Origin: Bin55 sp965220235
Lineage (GTDB): Bacteria; Pseudomonadota; Gammaproteobacteria; Pseudomonadales; Azotimanducaceae
Length of the DNA stretch: 64,000 bases
Direction of reading: 5' to 3'
NCBI GenBank assembly: GCA_965220235.1
Contig: OZ244815.1
Coordinates: 3,100,001 to 3,164,000 of the forward strand
Shown here: positions 51,122-59,873 of the stretch, piece by piece
Layout: every line of letters starts with the position of its first letter
How positions within the stretch are numbered: position 1 is the first letter of the stretch
Position numbers and translations under genes: made by a program
Notes under the pieces: generated by a model
Told to the model about the DNA's origin: nothing
The model's database searches: none
The model's input: only the letters and a program-made list of their open reading frames with translations

Positions 51122-52294
51122 ATGATTGAGCGCGAGGCGACGGCAACACTACGGTACCGCCTACAGCGATATCCCGTTGTCGCATTAGTGGGACCGCGAC
51201 AATGTGGAAAGACAACACTGGCTCGATCGTTTGACTGCGCCTACTACGACTTAGAGCAGGACTCGGAGCAATTGCGCTTAGATGTCGAATGGCCACGTCT
51301 CGTCAACTCAAGTCAATTGATTGTGTTAGATGAGGCACATTCCATGCCCGAGATTTTTCCGCGCATACGAGGAGCAATTGACGAAGATCGCAAACGCAAT
51401 GGCAGGATTTTGCTCTTGGGTTCCGTGTCACCCGCGCTAATGGAACAAGTCAGTGAGTCATTAGCCGGTCGGCTTTCTGTTGTGGAGCTGACGCCTTTTA
51501 TCTTCACAGAGGTCTCCGCTAGAGAACGAGCACGACACTGGTTGTGTGGCGGCTTTCCAGATGGCGGCGTACTTGACGACTACTCATATCCCCAATGGCA
51601 ACTTGATTACCTCACCTTACTCGCTCAACGTGACCTTCCCAATTGGGGTTTACCTAGTACACCACAAATGACTCAACGGTTGTTTCGAATGACCGCCAGT
51701 CTGAGTGGTCAAGTATGGAATGCATCCGAAATCGGAAAAAGCCTAGGTATCGCGTATCACACCGTGAACAGGTATGTCGACTATCTAGAGGGGGCATACC
51801 TTGTCACTAGATTGCAACCCTTTCATGCAAACGTGCTCAAACGGCTTGTTAAACGCCCAAAACTCTACTGGCGCGACTCAGGACTCCTTCACACGTTATT
51901 GCGTACGAACAACCAAGAGGTGCTTTACGATCAACCGTGGGTCGGTGCGAGTTGGGAAGGATATGTAATCGAACAAATCAGTAACTTAATGAAGGCTCTT
52001 TCAATTCCTTTTGAAGCGTTCTACTTTCGAACTTCGGACCAATATGAAATCGACCTCGTCATTCAAGCAGGTCAAGAAACGTGGGCGATTGAGATTAAAC
52101 TGACTTCGAATCCCTCGTTGAGCGATCAAAACCGCCTACATGAAATAGCGGAATGGATAGACGCTGACTTGTGTTTTTTAATCTCGACGAAGCCGTCGTT
52201 TCTGCAAAACAGGCAACAGATCGTTAGCGATTTAGGTGGAGTTCTTAGGTACGTATGCAATCGGGCCGAAGAACTTGGCGGAAATCGGACCTAA
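51122..52294 (+). CDS. AAA ATPase with DUF4143 domain
   Basis: A 390-residue ATPase of the COG1373 type. The P-loop is VGPRQCGKTTLARSF near residue 23, Walker B is LIVLDEAHSMPE, and sensor-like LLLGSVSPALM follows. A winged-helix-like segment is at about residues 195-225 (ASEIGKSLGIAYHTVNRYVD). The C-terminal DUF4143 domain has the nuclease-like core FYFRTSDQYEIDLVI with WAIEIKLT (Asp, Glu-x-Lys of PD-(D/E)XK type). Such proteins are widespread, variable accessory genes of uncertain role. It is preceded by a perfect palindrome and appears monocistronic. Confidence 0.85.
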   Translation: MIEREATATLRYRLQRYPVVALVGPRQCGKTTLARSFDCAYYDLEQDSEQLRLDVEWPRLVNSSQLIVLDEAHSMPEIFPRIRGAIDEDRKRNGRILLLGSVSPALMEQVSESLAGRLSVVELTPFIFTEVSARERARHWLCGGFPDGGVLDDYSYPQWQLDYLTLLAQRDLPNWGLPSTPQMTQRLFRMTASLSGQVWNASEIGKSLGIAYHTVNRYVDYLEGAYLVTRLQPFHANVLKRLVKRPKLYWRDSGLLHTLLRTNNQEVLYDQPWVGASWEGYVIEQISNLMKALSIPFEAFYFRTSDQYEIDLVIQAGQETWAIEIKLTSNPSLSDQNRLHEIAEWIDADLCFLISTKPSFLQNRQQIVSDLGGVLRYVCNRAEELGGNRT

Positions 52295-52451
52295 TCAAAG
52301 CGATTCCTAAAGGAGCGAATCTATAAGAACGTTCGTCGTATCTTCGATTCTCCTCTATGAAGCATATGGAGAGGTGTGGTGTCGACTAGCGACACACGTA
52401 TATGAATTTGAGAACCGCTTGCCGGAACTGATCTACATTGACCTAGAGGAC

Positions 52452-53546
52452 TTAAACGTTAAAGAGAAAATGTACGACATCGCCTTCTGAAATAGGATAG
52501 TCCTTGCCTTCCGAACGCATCACGCCAACATTCCGACATCCCTGATCCCCACCATGCTGCACAAACGTATCGTAGGGAACAACTTCGGCGCGAATGAACC
52601 CGCGCTGGAAATCAGTATGGATCTTTCCAGCTGCGGTATGAGCAGTAGCACCGATAGGAATCGTCCACGCTCGGACCTCTTGTGGTCCAACCGTAAAAAA
52701 GTGATGTAGACCAAGGAGTCGATACCCCGTTCGAATGACACGATCCAATCCTGGTTCTTCGAGACCAGCCATCTCAAGGAATTCTTGCCGTTCTTTGTCC
52801 GTGTCGAGCTGAGCGATTTCCGACTCTAACTTTGAACAGACAACGACAAATTCCGATTTGTCACGATCTGCGTAATCACGAACTTCGTCTACAAACGCAC
52901 CGCCATCGACGGTCGATTCGTCAACATTAGCTACGTACATAACCGGTTTACCGGTTAAAAAACGGTAATCACGAACTAGCTCTTCCTCACGAGAGTCAAG
53001 CGACATCGATCTGATGGGTTGGTTCTGGTCAAGCCTTTTCTGGATCGCCTCTAAAACGACATGCAGTGCTTTGTCCTCTTTTGAACCTGCTCGAGCGACC
53101 TTTCGGATGTGCGATTCTGCGCGTGACGCAGTGTCCAAGTCGGCTAGGATCAACTCGGTATTGATCGTCTCGATATCCGTTATCGGTGAGACAGCGCCAG
53201 ACACATGCGCAACGTTTGGATCCTCAAAGCATCGTACAACGTGTGCAATCGCGTCTGCTTCGCGAATGTGGCTTAAAAATCGATTCCCTAGGCCTTCGCC
53301 TCGCGACGCCCCTTCAACAAGCCCGGCAATGTCGACAAACGACATCGTACTAGGAACCGTCTTCTTCATCTGTGCGACTTCAGCGAGTCGGTGAATTCGA
53401 TTGTCCGGTACGGGGACGACACCGAGATTAGGCTCTACCGTGCAAAACGGATAGTTTTCTGCGCTTGCCGATGAGCTGGTCAGCGCGTTGAAGAGTGTTG
53501 ATTTACCGACGTTGGGCAAGCCGACAATGCCGCAGGTGAAACCCAC
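52452..53546 (-). CDS. ychF: redox-regulated ribosome-binding ATPase YchF
   Basis: A 364-residue Obg-family protein. The P-loop is GIVGLPNVGKSTLF, switch region ENYPFCTVEPN, Walker B FVDIAGLVEGASRGEGLGN and the altered G4 motif NVDES, which makes this family prefer ATP to GTP. The TGS domain closes with EGKDYPISEGDVVHFLFNV, here cited in part. It binds ribosomes and affects translation and stress response. It follows pth with a two-base gap, the standard gammaproteobacterial arrangement. Confidence 0.95.
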   Translation of the reverse strand: MGFTCGIVGLPNVGKSTLFNALTSSSASAENYPFCTVEPNLGVVPVPDNRIHRLAEVAQMKKTVPSTMSFVDIAGLVEGASRGEGLGNRFLSHIREADAIAHVVRCFEDPNVAHVSGAVSPITDIETINTELILADLDTASRAESHIRKVARAGSKEDKALHVVLEAIQKRLDQNQPIRSMSLDSREEELVRDYRFLTGKPVMYVANVDESTVDGGAFVDEVRDYADRDKSEFVVVCSKLESEIAQLDTDKERQEFLEMAGLEEPGLDRVIRTGYRLLGLHHFFTVGPQEVRAWTIPIGATAHTAAGKIHTDFQRGFIRAEVVPYDTFVQHGGDQGCRNVGVMRSEGKDYPISEGDVVHFLFNV

Positions 53547-53548
53547 GA

Positions 53549-54148
53549 CTATTCGTCCCCGTTCGGTACAGAATTCAGTCTCGTCATGGCTTTCTGCCAG
53601 TCACCTCTGAATAACCACTCCAAGACCTCATCATCCAAATGACTGCTCTCTAAGGCGTGTTCTTGGTCTGACTCAGGCATTTTCGCCTGGGTAAGAAACC
53701 CTACCAAGTCCCTAGAAGTTCCCGGATGACCAACACCGATGCGCAATCGACCGAAATTTCGATCGCCGCCTAAATGCTTGATCAGACTGCGCAATCCATT
53801 GTGTCCACCAGGTCCGCCACCAAATTTCAGGCGGGTCTGACCGACATCGAACGCGACATCATCGTAAGCGACGAGCACTTCATCAGGATCAATCCGAAAA
53901 TATCGAAGGAATGGACCGATCGCTTCGCCGCTCAGGTTCATGTATGTGGTCGGAACCAACAAGCGCACGTCGTGACCTAACAGTATTCCTCGACCAATTT
54001 CCACACGCTTAGAACGGTCATGTTTCAACGGGACATCGAATCGTGACGCAAGTTCTCGAAGCCAATTCGCACCGATGTTGTGTCGCGTTAGCTGATAGGT
54101 CTCACCCGGATTGCCTAAACCGATCAATAACCGAATTGGGGTTGCCAA
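53549..54148 (-). CDS. pth: peptidyl-tRNA hydrolase
   Basis: A 199-residue Pth that releases tRNA from dropped-off peptidyl-tRNA. Landmarks: LIGLGNPGETYQLTRHNIGA with catalytic His, VPTTYMNLSGEAIGP, YDDVAFDVGQTRLK, GGPGGHNGLRSL and RLRIGVGHPG. Its start lies eight bases after the rplY stop, and ychF follows directly. Confidence 0.95.
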   Translation of the reverse strand: MATPIRLLIGLGNPGETYQLTRHNIGANWLRELASRFDVPLKHDRSKRVEIGRGILLGHDVRLLVPTTYMNLSGEAIGPFLRYFRIDPDEVLVAYDDVAFDVGQTRLKFGGGPGGHNGLRSLIKHLGGDRNFGRLRIGVGHPGTSRDLVGFLTQAKMPESDQEHALESSHLDDEVLEWLFRGDWQKAMTRLNSVPNGDE

Positions 54149-54156
54149 AGGGGTGG

Positions 54157-54861
54157 CTATTCTTCGGGAGCCTCATCTGATTCGGGCGATTCCTCATCGC
54201 CCTCAGCGATTTCAACGCCTTCCTCATCCAGCTCGAGCTCTTCTTCAGCTAATTCTTCTTCCTCGACTTGGACGCGGACGATCGATACGCTAGCCACGGC
54301 TAAATCGCGGTCTGAGTCATCACCGGCGCCGAGCGTAGGTATTGACACACCTTCAGGTAATGCCAGACCTGAGAGATGGATTGCGCTCCCTACGTCGATA
54401 TCCTCCATATCCACAACGATGGCTTCGGGAAGATCCTTCGGCAGACAACTAACCTCAACTTCGACCAAATTGCGAGTGATCGTACCGCCATTCATACGTA
54501 CGCCGATACAACTCTCTTCATTGATAAATCGGATAGGCACGGAAACCTGGATCTCCTGGTCTTCACGAATCCGCATGAAGTCGATATGCGTCACGTTTTC
54601 CGAAGCTGGATGGCGCTGCATGTCCCGAACAACGACTTGCTCGGCGTTTCCGTCCAACTTTAGCTCGATGATCTGCGAGAGAAAGTTCTCACTTTGCATT
54701 GCTTTCAGAAGTACTCGCGTCGGCAACGTGATATTCACTGTCTCCTGTCCCGCGCCGTACAACACTCCTGGTATTCCATCATCAATTCGCCGTAGCCGGC
54801 CAACTGCACCTGAGCCAAGCGACTCGCGCGTTGTAACTTCCAAAATTAACTGAGTAGCCAA
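54157..54861 (-). CDS. rplY: 50S ribosomal protein L25, long (Ctc/TL5) form
   Basis: A 234-residue L25 with the 5S rRNA-binding domain at residues 1-90 (GSGAVGRLRRIDDGIPGVLYG, in parts; DMQRHPASENVTHIDFMRI) and the C-terminal TL5-like beta domain (VEVSCLPKDLPEAIVVDMEDI, in parts). The last 40 residues are a very acidic tail rich in Glu (EEEELAEEELELDEEG). E. coli has only the short form; this long form is common elsewhere in the class. It lies between prs and pth as usual. Confidence 0.95.
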   Translation of the reverse strand: MATQLILEVTTRESLGSGAVGRLRRIDDGIPGVLYGAGQETVNITLPTRVLLKAMQSENFLSQIIELKLDGNAEQVVVRDMQRHPASENVTHIDFMRIREDQEIQVSVPIRFINEESCIGVRMNGGTITRNLVEVEVSCLPKDLPEAIVVDMEDIDVGSAIHLSGLALPEGVSIPTLGAGDDSDRDLAVASVSIVRVQVEEEELAEEELELDEEGVEIAEGDEESPESDEAPEE

Positions 54862-54925
54862 TTCAAATCTCCTGAACCAAATGAGCGCAAGTGTGCGCTA
54901 GGTTCGTGTTGAGTCGATGGGTAGG

Positions 54926-55879
54926 TCAGACAAACAAGGCGCTGACAGATTCGCGTTCACAAACGCGGCGGATGGTTTCCGCAAGGGTAGCCGCCATGCT
55001 GAGCTGTTGTATTTTCTCACATTTCTCCGCATCGGGTCGTAACGGAATCGTATCGGTGACAACCAAGCTGTCCAATTCCGAAGCTTCGATGCGCTCGACG
55101 GCTGGCCCTGATAGAACAGCGTGCGTGATGTAGGACACGACCTTCGTTGCGCCCCTCTCCTTCAGCGCAACCGCGGCATTGCACAACGTTCCCGCGGTAT
55201 CGACCATGTCGTCTACGATGATGCAGACACGCCCGTCAATCTCGCCGATAACATTCAACACTTCAGATTCATTCGGGTTTTCGCGTCGCTTATCAATGAT
55301 CGCAATCTCGGCATTCCCAATGCGCTTCGCGACCGCCCGAGCGCGGACCACACCACCGATATCAGGACTAACGACCACGACTTGATCGCCATAGTTTTGG
55401 GCGATCGCATGGGGAATTAACACCGAAGAGCCATAAACGTTGTCCACAGGGACGTCGTAGAACCCTTGAATCTGCTCTGCGTGCAAATCCACTGTGATTA
55501 AGCGGTCGATCCCCGCCAAGCAAAGCATCTCCGCGACCACCTTAGAGCTGATAGGGACTCTCGCCATCGGCGCTCTTCGGTCCTGGCGCGAGTAACCTAA
55601 ATACGGGATCACAGCCGTAATTCGCTGCGCGGAAGCACGCTTTAGCGCATCGACCATGATCATGAATTCCATGAGATAGTCATTTGTTGGCGCACACGTT
55701 GACTGGATTAAGAAAATCTCGAGTCCGCGAACATTGTCAGTAATCGTGACACTCACTTCACCGTCACTGAACCGTTTTATGTCCGCGCAACCCGTATGAA
55801 AGTTCCCTTCCGTGGCAATTCGCGAAGCGAGTTGAGGCACCGACGTGCCACTGAACAGTCTTACTGCTGAGTCATTCAC
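54926..55879 (-). CDS. prs: ribose-phosphate pyrophosphokinase
   Basis: A 317-residue PRPP synthase, making 5-phosphoribosyl-1-diphosphate from ribose-5-phosphate and ATP. Landmarks: RFSDGEVSVTITDNVRG, STCAPTNDYLME, the flexible loop YSRQDRRAPMARVPISS, TVDLHAEQIQGFYDVP, VVSPDIGGVVRAR and the PRPP loop VDDMVDTAGTL. I use the GTG at 55879, which matches the N-terminus of the E. coli enzyme; a longer frame would run through the tRNA gene. tRNA-Gln ends 23 bases upstream, so the two probably share a transcript. Confidence 0.95.
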   Translation of the reverse strand: MNDSAVRLFSGTSVPQLASRIATEGNFHTGCADIKRFSDGEVSVTITDNVRGLEIFLIQSTCAPTNDYLMEFMIMVDALKRASAQRITAVIPYLGYSRQDRRAPMARVPISSKVVAEMLCLAGIDRLITVDLHAEQIQGFYDVPVDNVYGSSVLIPHAIAQNYGDQVVVVSPDIGGVVRARAVAKRIGNAEIAIIDKRRENPNESEVLNVIGEIDGRVCIIVDDMVDTAGTLCNAAVALKERGATKVVSYITHAVLSGPAVERIEASELDSLVVTDTIPLRPDAEKCEKIQQLSMAATLAETIRRVCERESVSALFV

Positions 55880-55902
55880 AAGAAGAGTTCCGATGCGGTA
55901 GC

Positions 55903-55977
55903 TGGCTGGGGTGGCAGGACTCGAACCTGCGCATGGTGGGATCAAAACCCACTGCCTTACCGCTTGGCTACACCCCA
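55903..55977 (-). tRNA. tRNA-Gln (TTG)
   Basis: A 75-base cloverleaf with encoded CCA on the minus strand. It begins TGGGGTGTAGCCAAGCGG, has anticodon loop TTTTGAT with anticodon TTG, T arm GCAGGTTCGAGTCCTGC and ends ACCCCAGCCA. The U1-A72 pair and overall match to E. coli glnU support Gln. It lies just upstream of prs, a frequent arrangement in gammaproteobacteria. Confidence 0.95.
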
Positions 55978-56046
55978 AAAACAGTCGAGGCGCGAATTTT
56001 AAATTTGAGCTTTGTTGAATGCGCGAACTTTGTGCTCAAGGACACA

Positions 56047-56598
56047 TTAACTGTCGATCAGACGCCACCGATCACACAACACAAGGACCTCACCAGCGTC
56101 GCTGTTCAAGCGCATTTTCTTGCAGACCTTTTCGCCGTCGACTACCTGACTTTCCTCTACGTCAACCGTGATCCCGTGTAGCGACCAGTGGTCAAGCACT
56201 TTGGACTGACTTGCTCCGAGTGGTTGCAATCTAAGCCAAAGACCAAGATCAGCACCAACCTGCCAAACGCTTAGCGGCACCTCTGCCGGAAGATCAGACG
56301 GCCGCAACTGCACCACATGACCGCGCCGATTCTCAATGGTGTGGTACTCGTGACCGAGTACCACCTTTGTACGATTAACTCCCATCGGTCCCCAAACCTG
56401 TATTTGTGTACTCGAACCGTCGTACACTAAGTGGAAATCGAGGCGTAAAATTGAGTTCTCGGCTTCGATCCGCATACGACCAACAAGGTCGAATTGACTG
56501 CCGACAGGGGGAACGTCGGGTCGAATGAGCGTGGTACAAGCTACCAGAAGGACGCTCATAAATAAAAACGCAAATCGAATCGTTCCGACGACAATCAT
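56047..56598 (-). CDS. lolB: outer-membrane lipoprotein LolB
   Basis: A 183-residue lipoprotein with signal MIVVGTIRFAFLFMSVLLVAC and lipobox LVAC. The mature part is short and beta-rich like LolB, with FDLVGRMRIEAENSILRLDF (in parts) and VWGPMGVNRTKVVLG. LolB receives lipoproteins from LolA and inserts them in the outer membrane. Similarity is low, so the call leans on its position divergent from hemA. I chose the ATG at 56598, which gives a proper signal; the longer frame to 56673 abuts hemA. The ispE gene, normally next, is absent. Confidence 0.8.
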   Translation of the reverse strand: MIVVGTIRFAFLFMSVLLVACTTLIRPDVPPVGSQFDLVGRMRIEAENSILRLDFHLVYDGSSTQIQVWGPMGVNRTKVVLGHEYHTIENRRGHVVQLRPSDLPAEVPLSVWQVGADLGLWLRLQPLGASQSKVLDHWSLHGITVDVEESQVVDGEKVCKKMRLNSDAGEVLVLCDRWRLIDS

Positions 56599-56673
56599 CC
56601 GAAACTCGCTTAAAAACCTATTTAGCCTGAGCATGTCGGTAAATTCGCCAAATTTAGTTCCGCATAGCGCCAT

Positions 56674-57930
56674 ATGCCCATCCTAATACTCGGATTGAAT
56701 CACCAAACGACCTCATTGGACATGCGTGGTCGCCTAACGATTTCAACCGACGATCTCCGTCCGGCACTACTGGATCTTCAAAGGCACGTACCTGATCTGA
56801 CCGAAGCGGCGATTCTATCGACCTGTAATCGAGTTGAAATACACGGATTTTCGCCGTCCGGAGACTCAGAAGCTATCCTAAGCTGGCTTGCCGACACCAA
56901 AGACGTACCACTGCCTGAATTCCGCGCGTCAACGTATCGCCATGTCGGTAAAAACGCAGCGACGCATGCGATGCGTGTTGCGGCAGGTCTTGACTCGCAA
57001 ATCCTAGGTGAACCTCAGATCCAAGGACAGTTCAAGATGGCATATCGCAATGCTCGAGAGTGCGGCACGCTCGGCGGAGAGCTGAGTTTGCTAGAAGACT
57101 TTACCCTGCAGACGGCTAAACGTATTCGGACCGAAACCAATATCGGAAAAGAACCCGTTAGCGTCGCGTATGCAACCATCACCATGGCGAAACAAATCTT
57201 CGCCGACTTCCAGCAAGCGCAGATCTTGCTCATTGGTGCCGGATCGAACATCCGCCTCATAGCAGAGTACCTAAAAGACGAGGGCGCAACTCGGTTCACA
57301 ATCGCTAATCGAACGCGCGCGAACGCCGAGAAACTGGCTCCTTCGCTTAACGCTACCGTAATCGAGATCGGCGAACTACCGAACCAACTCCGCAAGTTCG
57401 ACATCGTCGTGAGCTCCACTGGTAGTCCCGACCCGGTGGTCACTAATGCCATGCTTGATCAGGCCACTAAAGCGCGTCGCCATCGAGCGATGTTCGTAGC
57501 CGATCTGGGCGTGCCTCGTGACGTTGAGGCGTCCGCGAGCGACATCGACGAGATCTACCTATATACGGTGGACGACTTGTCGAAGATCATTTCACAAAGC
57601 CTCGCAAAACGCCAGGAATTAACGGATGTCGCCCAACGAATGGTCGCAGAAGGTGTCACGTGCTATCTGCAGAAGCGACGGCTCCAACTAGAGTCATCCC
57701 TGCTCACAAACTACCGAACACAAGTGGATACGATTCGACAGACCGTTCTTGAATCGGCAACCAAGAAGCTCGATGCTGGTGAACCTCCAGCAGACGTTTT
57801 AGCGAAGCTCGCGCACGATCTGACGAATCAGCTAGCGCACAAACCGACGATTTCGATTCGCCAAGCTTCAGCGACAGGCAACGAAGCCTTTCTAAACTTG
57901 CTCAAAGACATCTACGAACTCGAAAACTGA
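56674..57930 (+). CDS. hemA: glutamyl-tRNA reductase
   Basis: A 418-residue enzyme that reduces glutamyl-tRNA to glutamate-1-semialdehyde, the first step of tetrapyrrole synthesis. The catalytic Cys50 lies in LSTCNRVEIHG; AAGLDSQILGEPQIQGQ and the NADPH fold ILLIGAGSNIRLIAEYL follow, then VADLGVPRDVEASAS and the C-terminal dimerisation helix. It is divergent from lolB and followed by prfA after nine bases. Confidence 0.95.
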   Translation: MPILILGLNHQTTSLDMRGRLTISTDDLRPALLDLQRHVPDLTEAAILSTCNRVEIHGFSPSGDSEAILSWLADTKDVPLPEFRASTYRHVGKNAATHAMRVAAGLDSQILGEPQIQGQFKMAYRNARECGTLGGELSLLEDFTLQTAKRIRTETNIGKEPVSVAYATITMAKQIFADFQQAQILLIGAGSNIRLIAEYLKDEGATRFTIANRTRANAEKLAPSLNATVIEIGELPNQLRKFDIVVSSTGSPDPVVTNAMLDQATKARRHRAMFVADLGVPRDVEASASDIDEIYLYTVDDLSKIISQSLAKRQELTDVAQRMVAEGVTCYLQKRRLQLESSLLTNYRTQVDTIRQTVLESATKKLDAGEPPADVLAKLAHDLTNQLAHKPTISIRQASATGNEAFLNLLKDIYELEN

Positions 57931-57939
57931 GCATTTCTT

Positions 57940-59052
57940 ATGAGCCTTTCTGACAGTCTCACTGACAAGCTCGCGCAGATTCGAGACCGACATGAAGAGC
58001 TTGGCCGTTTACTCTCAGAACCCGAAATCGTGTCGGACCGAGTGCAGTTTCCGAAACTATCTCGCGAGTACAGCGAACTAGAACCGATCGTAAACGCATA
58101 CGAGAAATACGAATCTCAACTCGAAGACCTCGCGCAAGCGAACGAGCTGGTTGATGAGGAAGATGAAGATCTGCGTGATCTCGCAGTCGAAACAATCAAA
58201 GAGCTAACGCCCACGATCGATGCTCAGGTTGAGGCATTGCAGCGTCTTTTACTACCTAAAGACCCAAACGACGACGCAAACGTATTCCTCGAAATTCGCG
58301 CCGGTACGGGTGGAGACGAAGCGGGATTATTTTCTGCGGACCTATACAACATGTATTTAGCGTATGCCAACTCCAATGGTTGGACTACAGAAACAATCAG
58401 CGCGAATCCAACCGGTATCGGCGGTTACAAGCAAGTAATCGTCCGACTAGATGGACGCGATGTGTTCAGCAAGCTGAAATTCGAATCTGGTGCTCACCGA
58501 GTTCAACGAGTACCCAAAACAGAATCACAGGGTCGAATCCACACTTCTGCATGCACTGTCGCTGTAATGCCAGAGAGTTCAGATGACGTAGAAATTGACA
58601 TCGACAAGTCCGACCTCCGAATCGACACGTTTCGCGCTTCGGGCGCAGGAGGGCAGCATGTCAACAAAACCGATTCCGCCGTTCGCATTACCCATATACC
58701 GAGCGGGGTCGTTGCGGAATGCCAGCAGGAGCGATCGCAAATTCAGAATCGAGAAAAGGCGATGAATCTGTTGATAGCGAAGTTACGAGAGGCTGAGCTC
58801 ACAGAACGACGCCAAAAAGAGGCGTCCGACCGCAAAGCCCAAGTCGGTTCCGGCGACCGCTCCGAGCGAATTCGAACCTACAACTATCCTCAAGGACGAA
58901 TAACCGACCACCGCATCAATCTAACGATCTATAAGCTCAATGAAGTTCTGTCTGGCGAGCTCGATCAAATCATCAAACCACTTACGCTAGATTTTGAGGC
59001 AGAGCAATTACGAGAGCTGAAGTCGGCTAACGGTGACCCCGCAACCAACTGA
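57940..59052 (+). CDS. prfA: peptide chain release factor 1
   Basis: A 370-residue RF1 that ends translation at UAA and UAG. The GGQ motif is in SGAGGQHVNKTDSAVR, preceded by the stop-reading domain with HRVQRVPKTESQGRIHTS (PxT-type PKTESQ). FLEIRAGTGGDEAGLF is another signature. Its stop overlaps by one base the ATG of prmC, whose product methylates the GGQ glutamine. Confidence 0.97.
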   Translation: MSLSDSLTDKLAQIRDRHEELGRLLSEPEIVSDRVQFPKLSREYSELEPIVNAYEKYESQLEDLAQANELVDEEDEDLRDLAVETIKELTPTIDAQVEALQRLLLPKDPNDDANVFLEIRAGTGGDEAGLFSADLYNMYLAYANSNGWTTETISANPTGIGGYKQVIVRLDGRDVFSKLKFESGAHRVQRVPKTESQGRIHTSACTVAVMPESSDDVEIDIDKSDLRIDTFRASGAGGQHVNKTDSAVRITHIPSGVVAECQQERSQIQNREKAMNLLIAKLREAELTERRQKEASDRKAQVGSGDRSERIRTYNYPQGRITDHRINLTIYKLNEVLSGELDQIIKPLTLDFEAEQLRELKSANGDPATN

Positions 59053-59873
59053 TGTCGGAACCTACGACGCACACCTTGGGGTCATGGTTTGCGTATGCAC
59101 GCAAACACCTCGATGACGCCGACGCCCAAACCTTATGTGAAACGGCGTTTGAAGTTAACTTTAGTGAGCTAATCGCAGGCGCGAAGATCCCTGCGCCTGC
59201 CTTTCAAATAAACGTACTCCGCGATTTCATTGGTCGCCGCAGAAACGGTGAACCGGTCGCGTACATCGTAGGTTCAAGGGGATTTTGGCGTCACGAATTC
59301 ATCGTTTCAACTAAAACGTTGATCCCCCGACCTGAATCTGAAATCTTGATTGAAACTGTCCTACCCTTTTTAACTGGTTCAGCACGAGTCTTGGACTTAG
59401 GAACGGGAAGTGGTGCGCTAGGTTTATCAATCGCCGCCGAAACGGGTGCGCATGTCATGATGACGGACGTTTCGAATGACGCTCTTCAGGTAGCTGCGAA
59501 CAACGCCACAAATCTGCAACTCGAAGTTCAGCTCAGAAGGTCAAATTGGTACGACGCCATTCACGAGTCTTTCGATTGCATCGTTTCCAATCCACCTTAT
59601 GTCGCATCAAATGACAAACACTTGCAAAACGGCGATCTGATATCCGAACCTCTAATCGCATTAGATGGAGGACTTGATGGACTCGACGCATTGCGCGTGG
59701 TCATAGGAGACGCTCCCGCCTATCTTCATCACGGCGGCCGATTAGCTGTCGAGCACGGATTCGACCAAGAAGAAGCCGTGTATGCACTATTTGAGTCTAC
59801 GGGTTTCCAGTCCATTGAGCTCATACGCGACTTAAGTGATCATCCACGGGTTACTCACGGGGTGCTGCCATGA
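59052..59873 (+). CDS. prmC: release factor glutamine methyltransferase PrmC
   Basis: A 273-residue SAM-dependent enzyme that methylates the Gln of the GGQ motif in RF1 and RF2. It shows VAYIVGSRGFWRHEFIVS, LIPRPESEILIE, the SAM loop VLDLGTGSGALGLS and the catalytic VSNPPYVA. It is coupled to prfA by a one-base overlap and overlaps the ThiF-type gene by four bases. Confidence 0.95.
   Translation: MSEPTTHTLGSWFAYARKHLDDADAQTLCETAFEVNFSELIAGAKIPAPAFQINVLRDFIGRRRNGEPVAYIVGSRGFWRHEFIVSTKTLIPRPESEILIETVLPFLTGSARVLDLGTGSGALGLSIAAETGAHVMMTDVSNDALQVAANNATNLQLEVQLRRSNWYDAIHESFDCIVSNPPYVASNDKHLQNGDLISEPLIALDGGLDGLDALRVVIGDAPAYLHHGGRLAVEHGFDQEEAVYALFESTGFQSIELIRDLSDHPRVTHGVLP

Noticed and set aside
52340..52491. 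Short plus-strand frame ending near 52490 with protein-like composition
   Set aside because: Its end is antisense to the C-terminus of ychF, it lacks a start signal, and it matches no family I know.
55880..55978. N-terminal extension of prs through the tRNA-Gln gene
   Set aside because: The extra 33 residues are the translated tRNA; homologues begin at the GTG at 55879.
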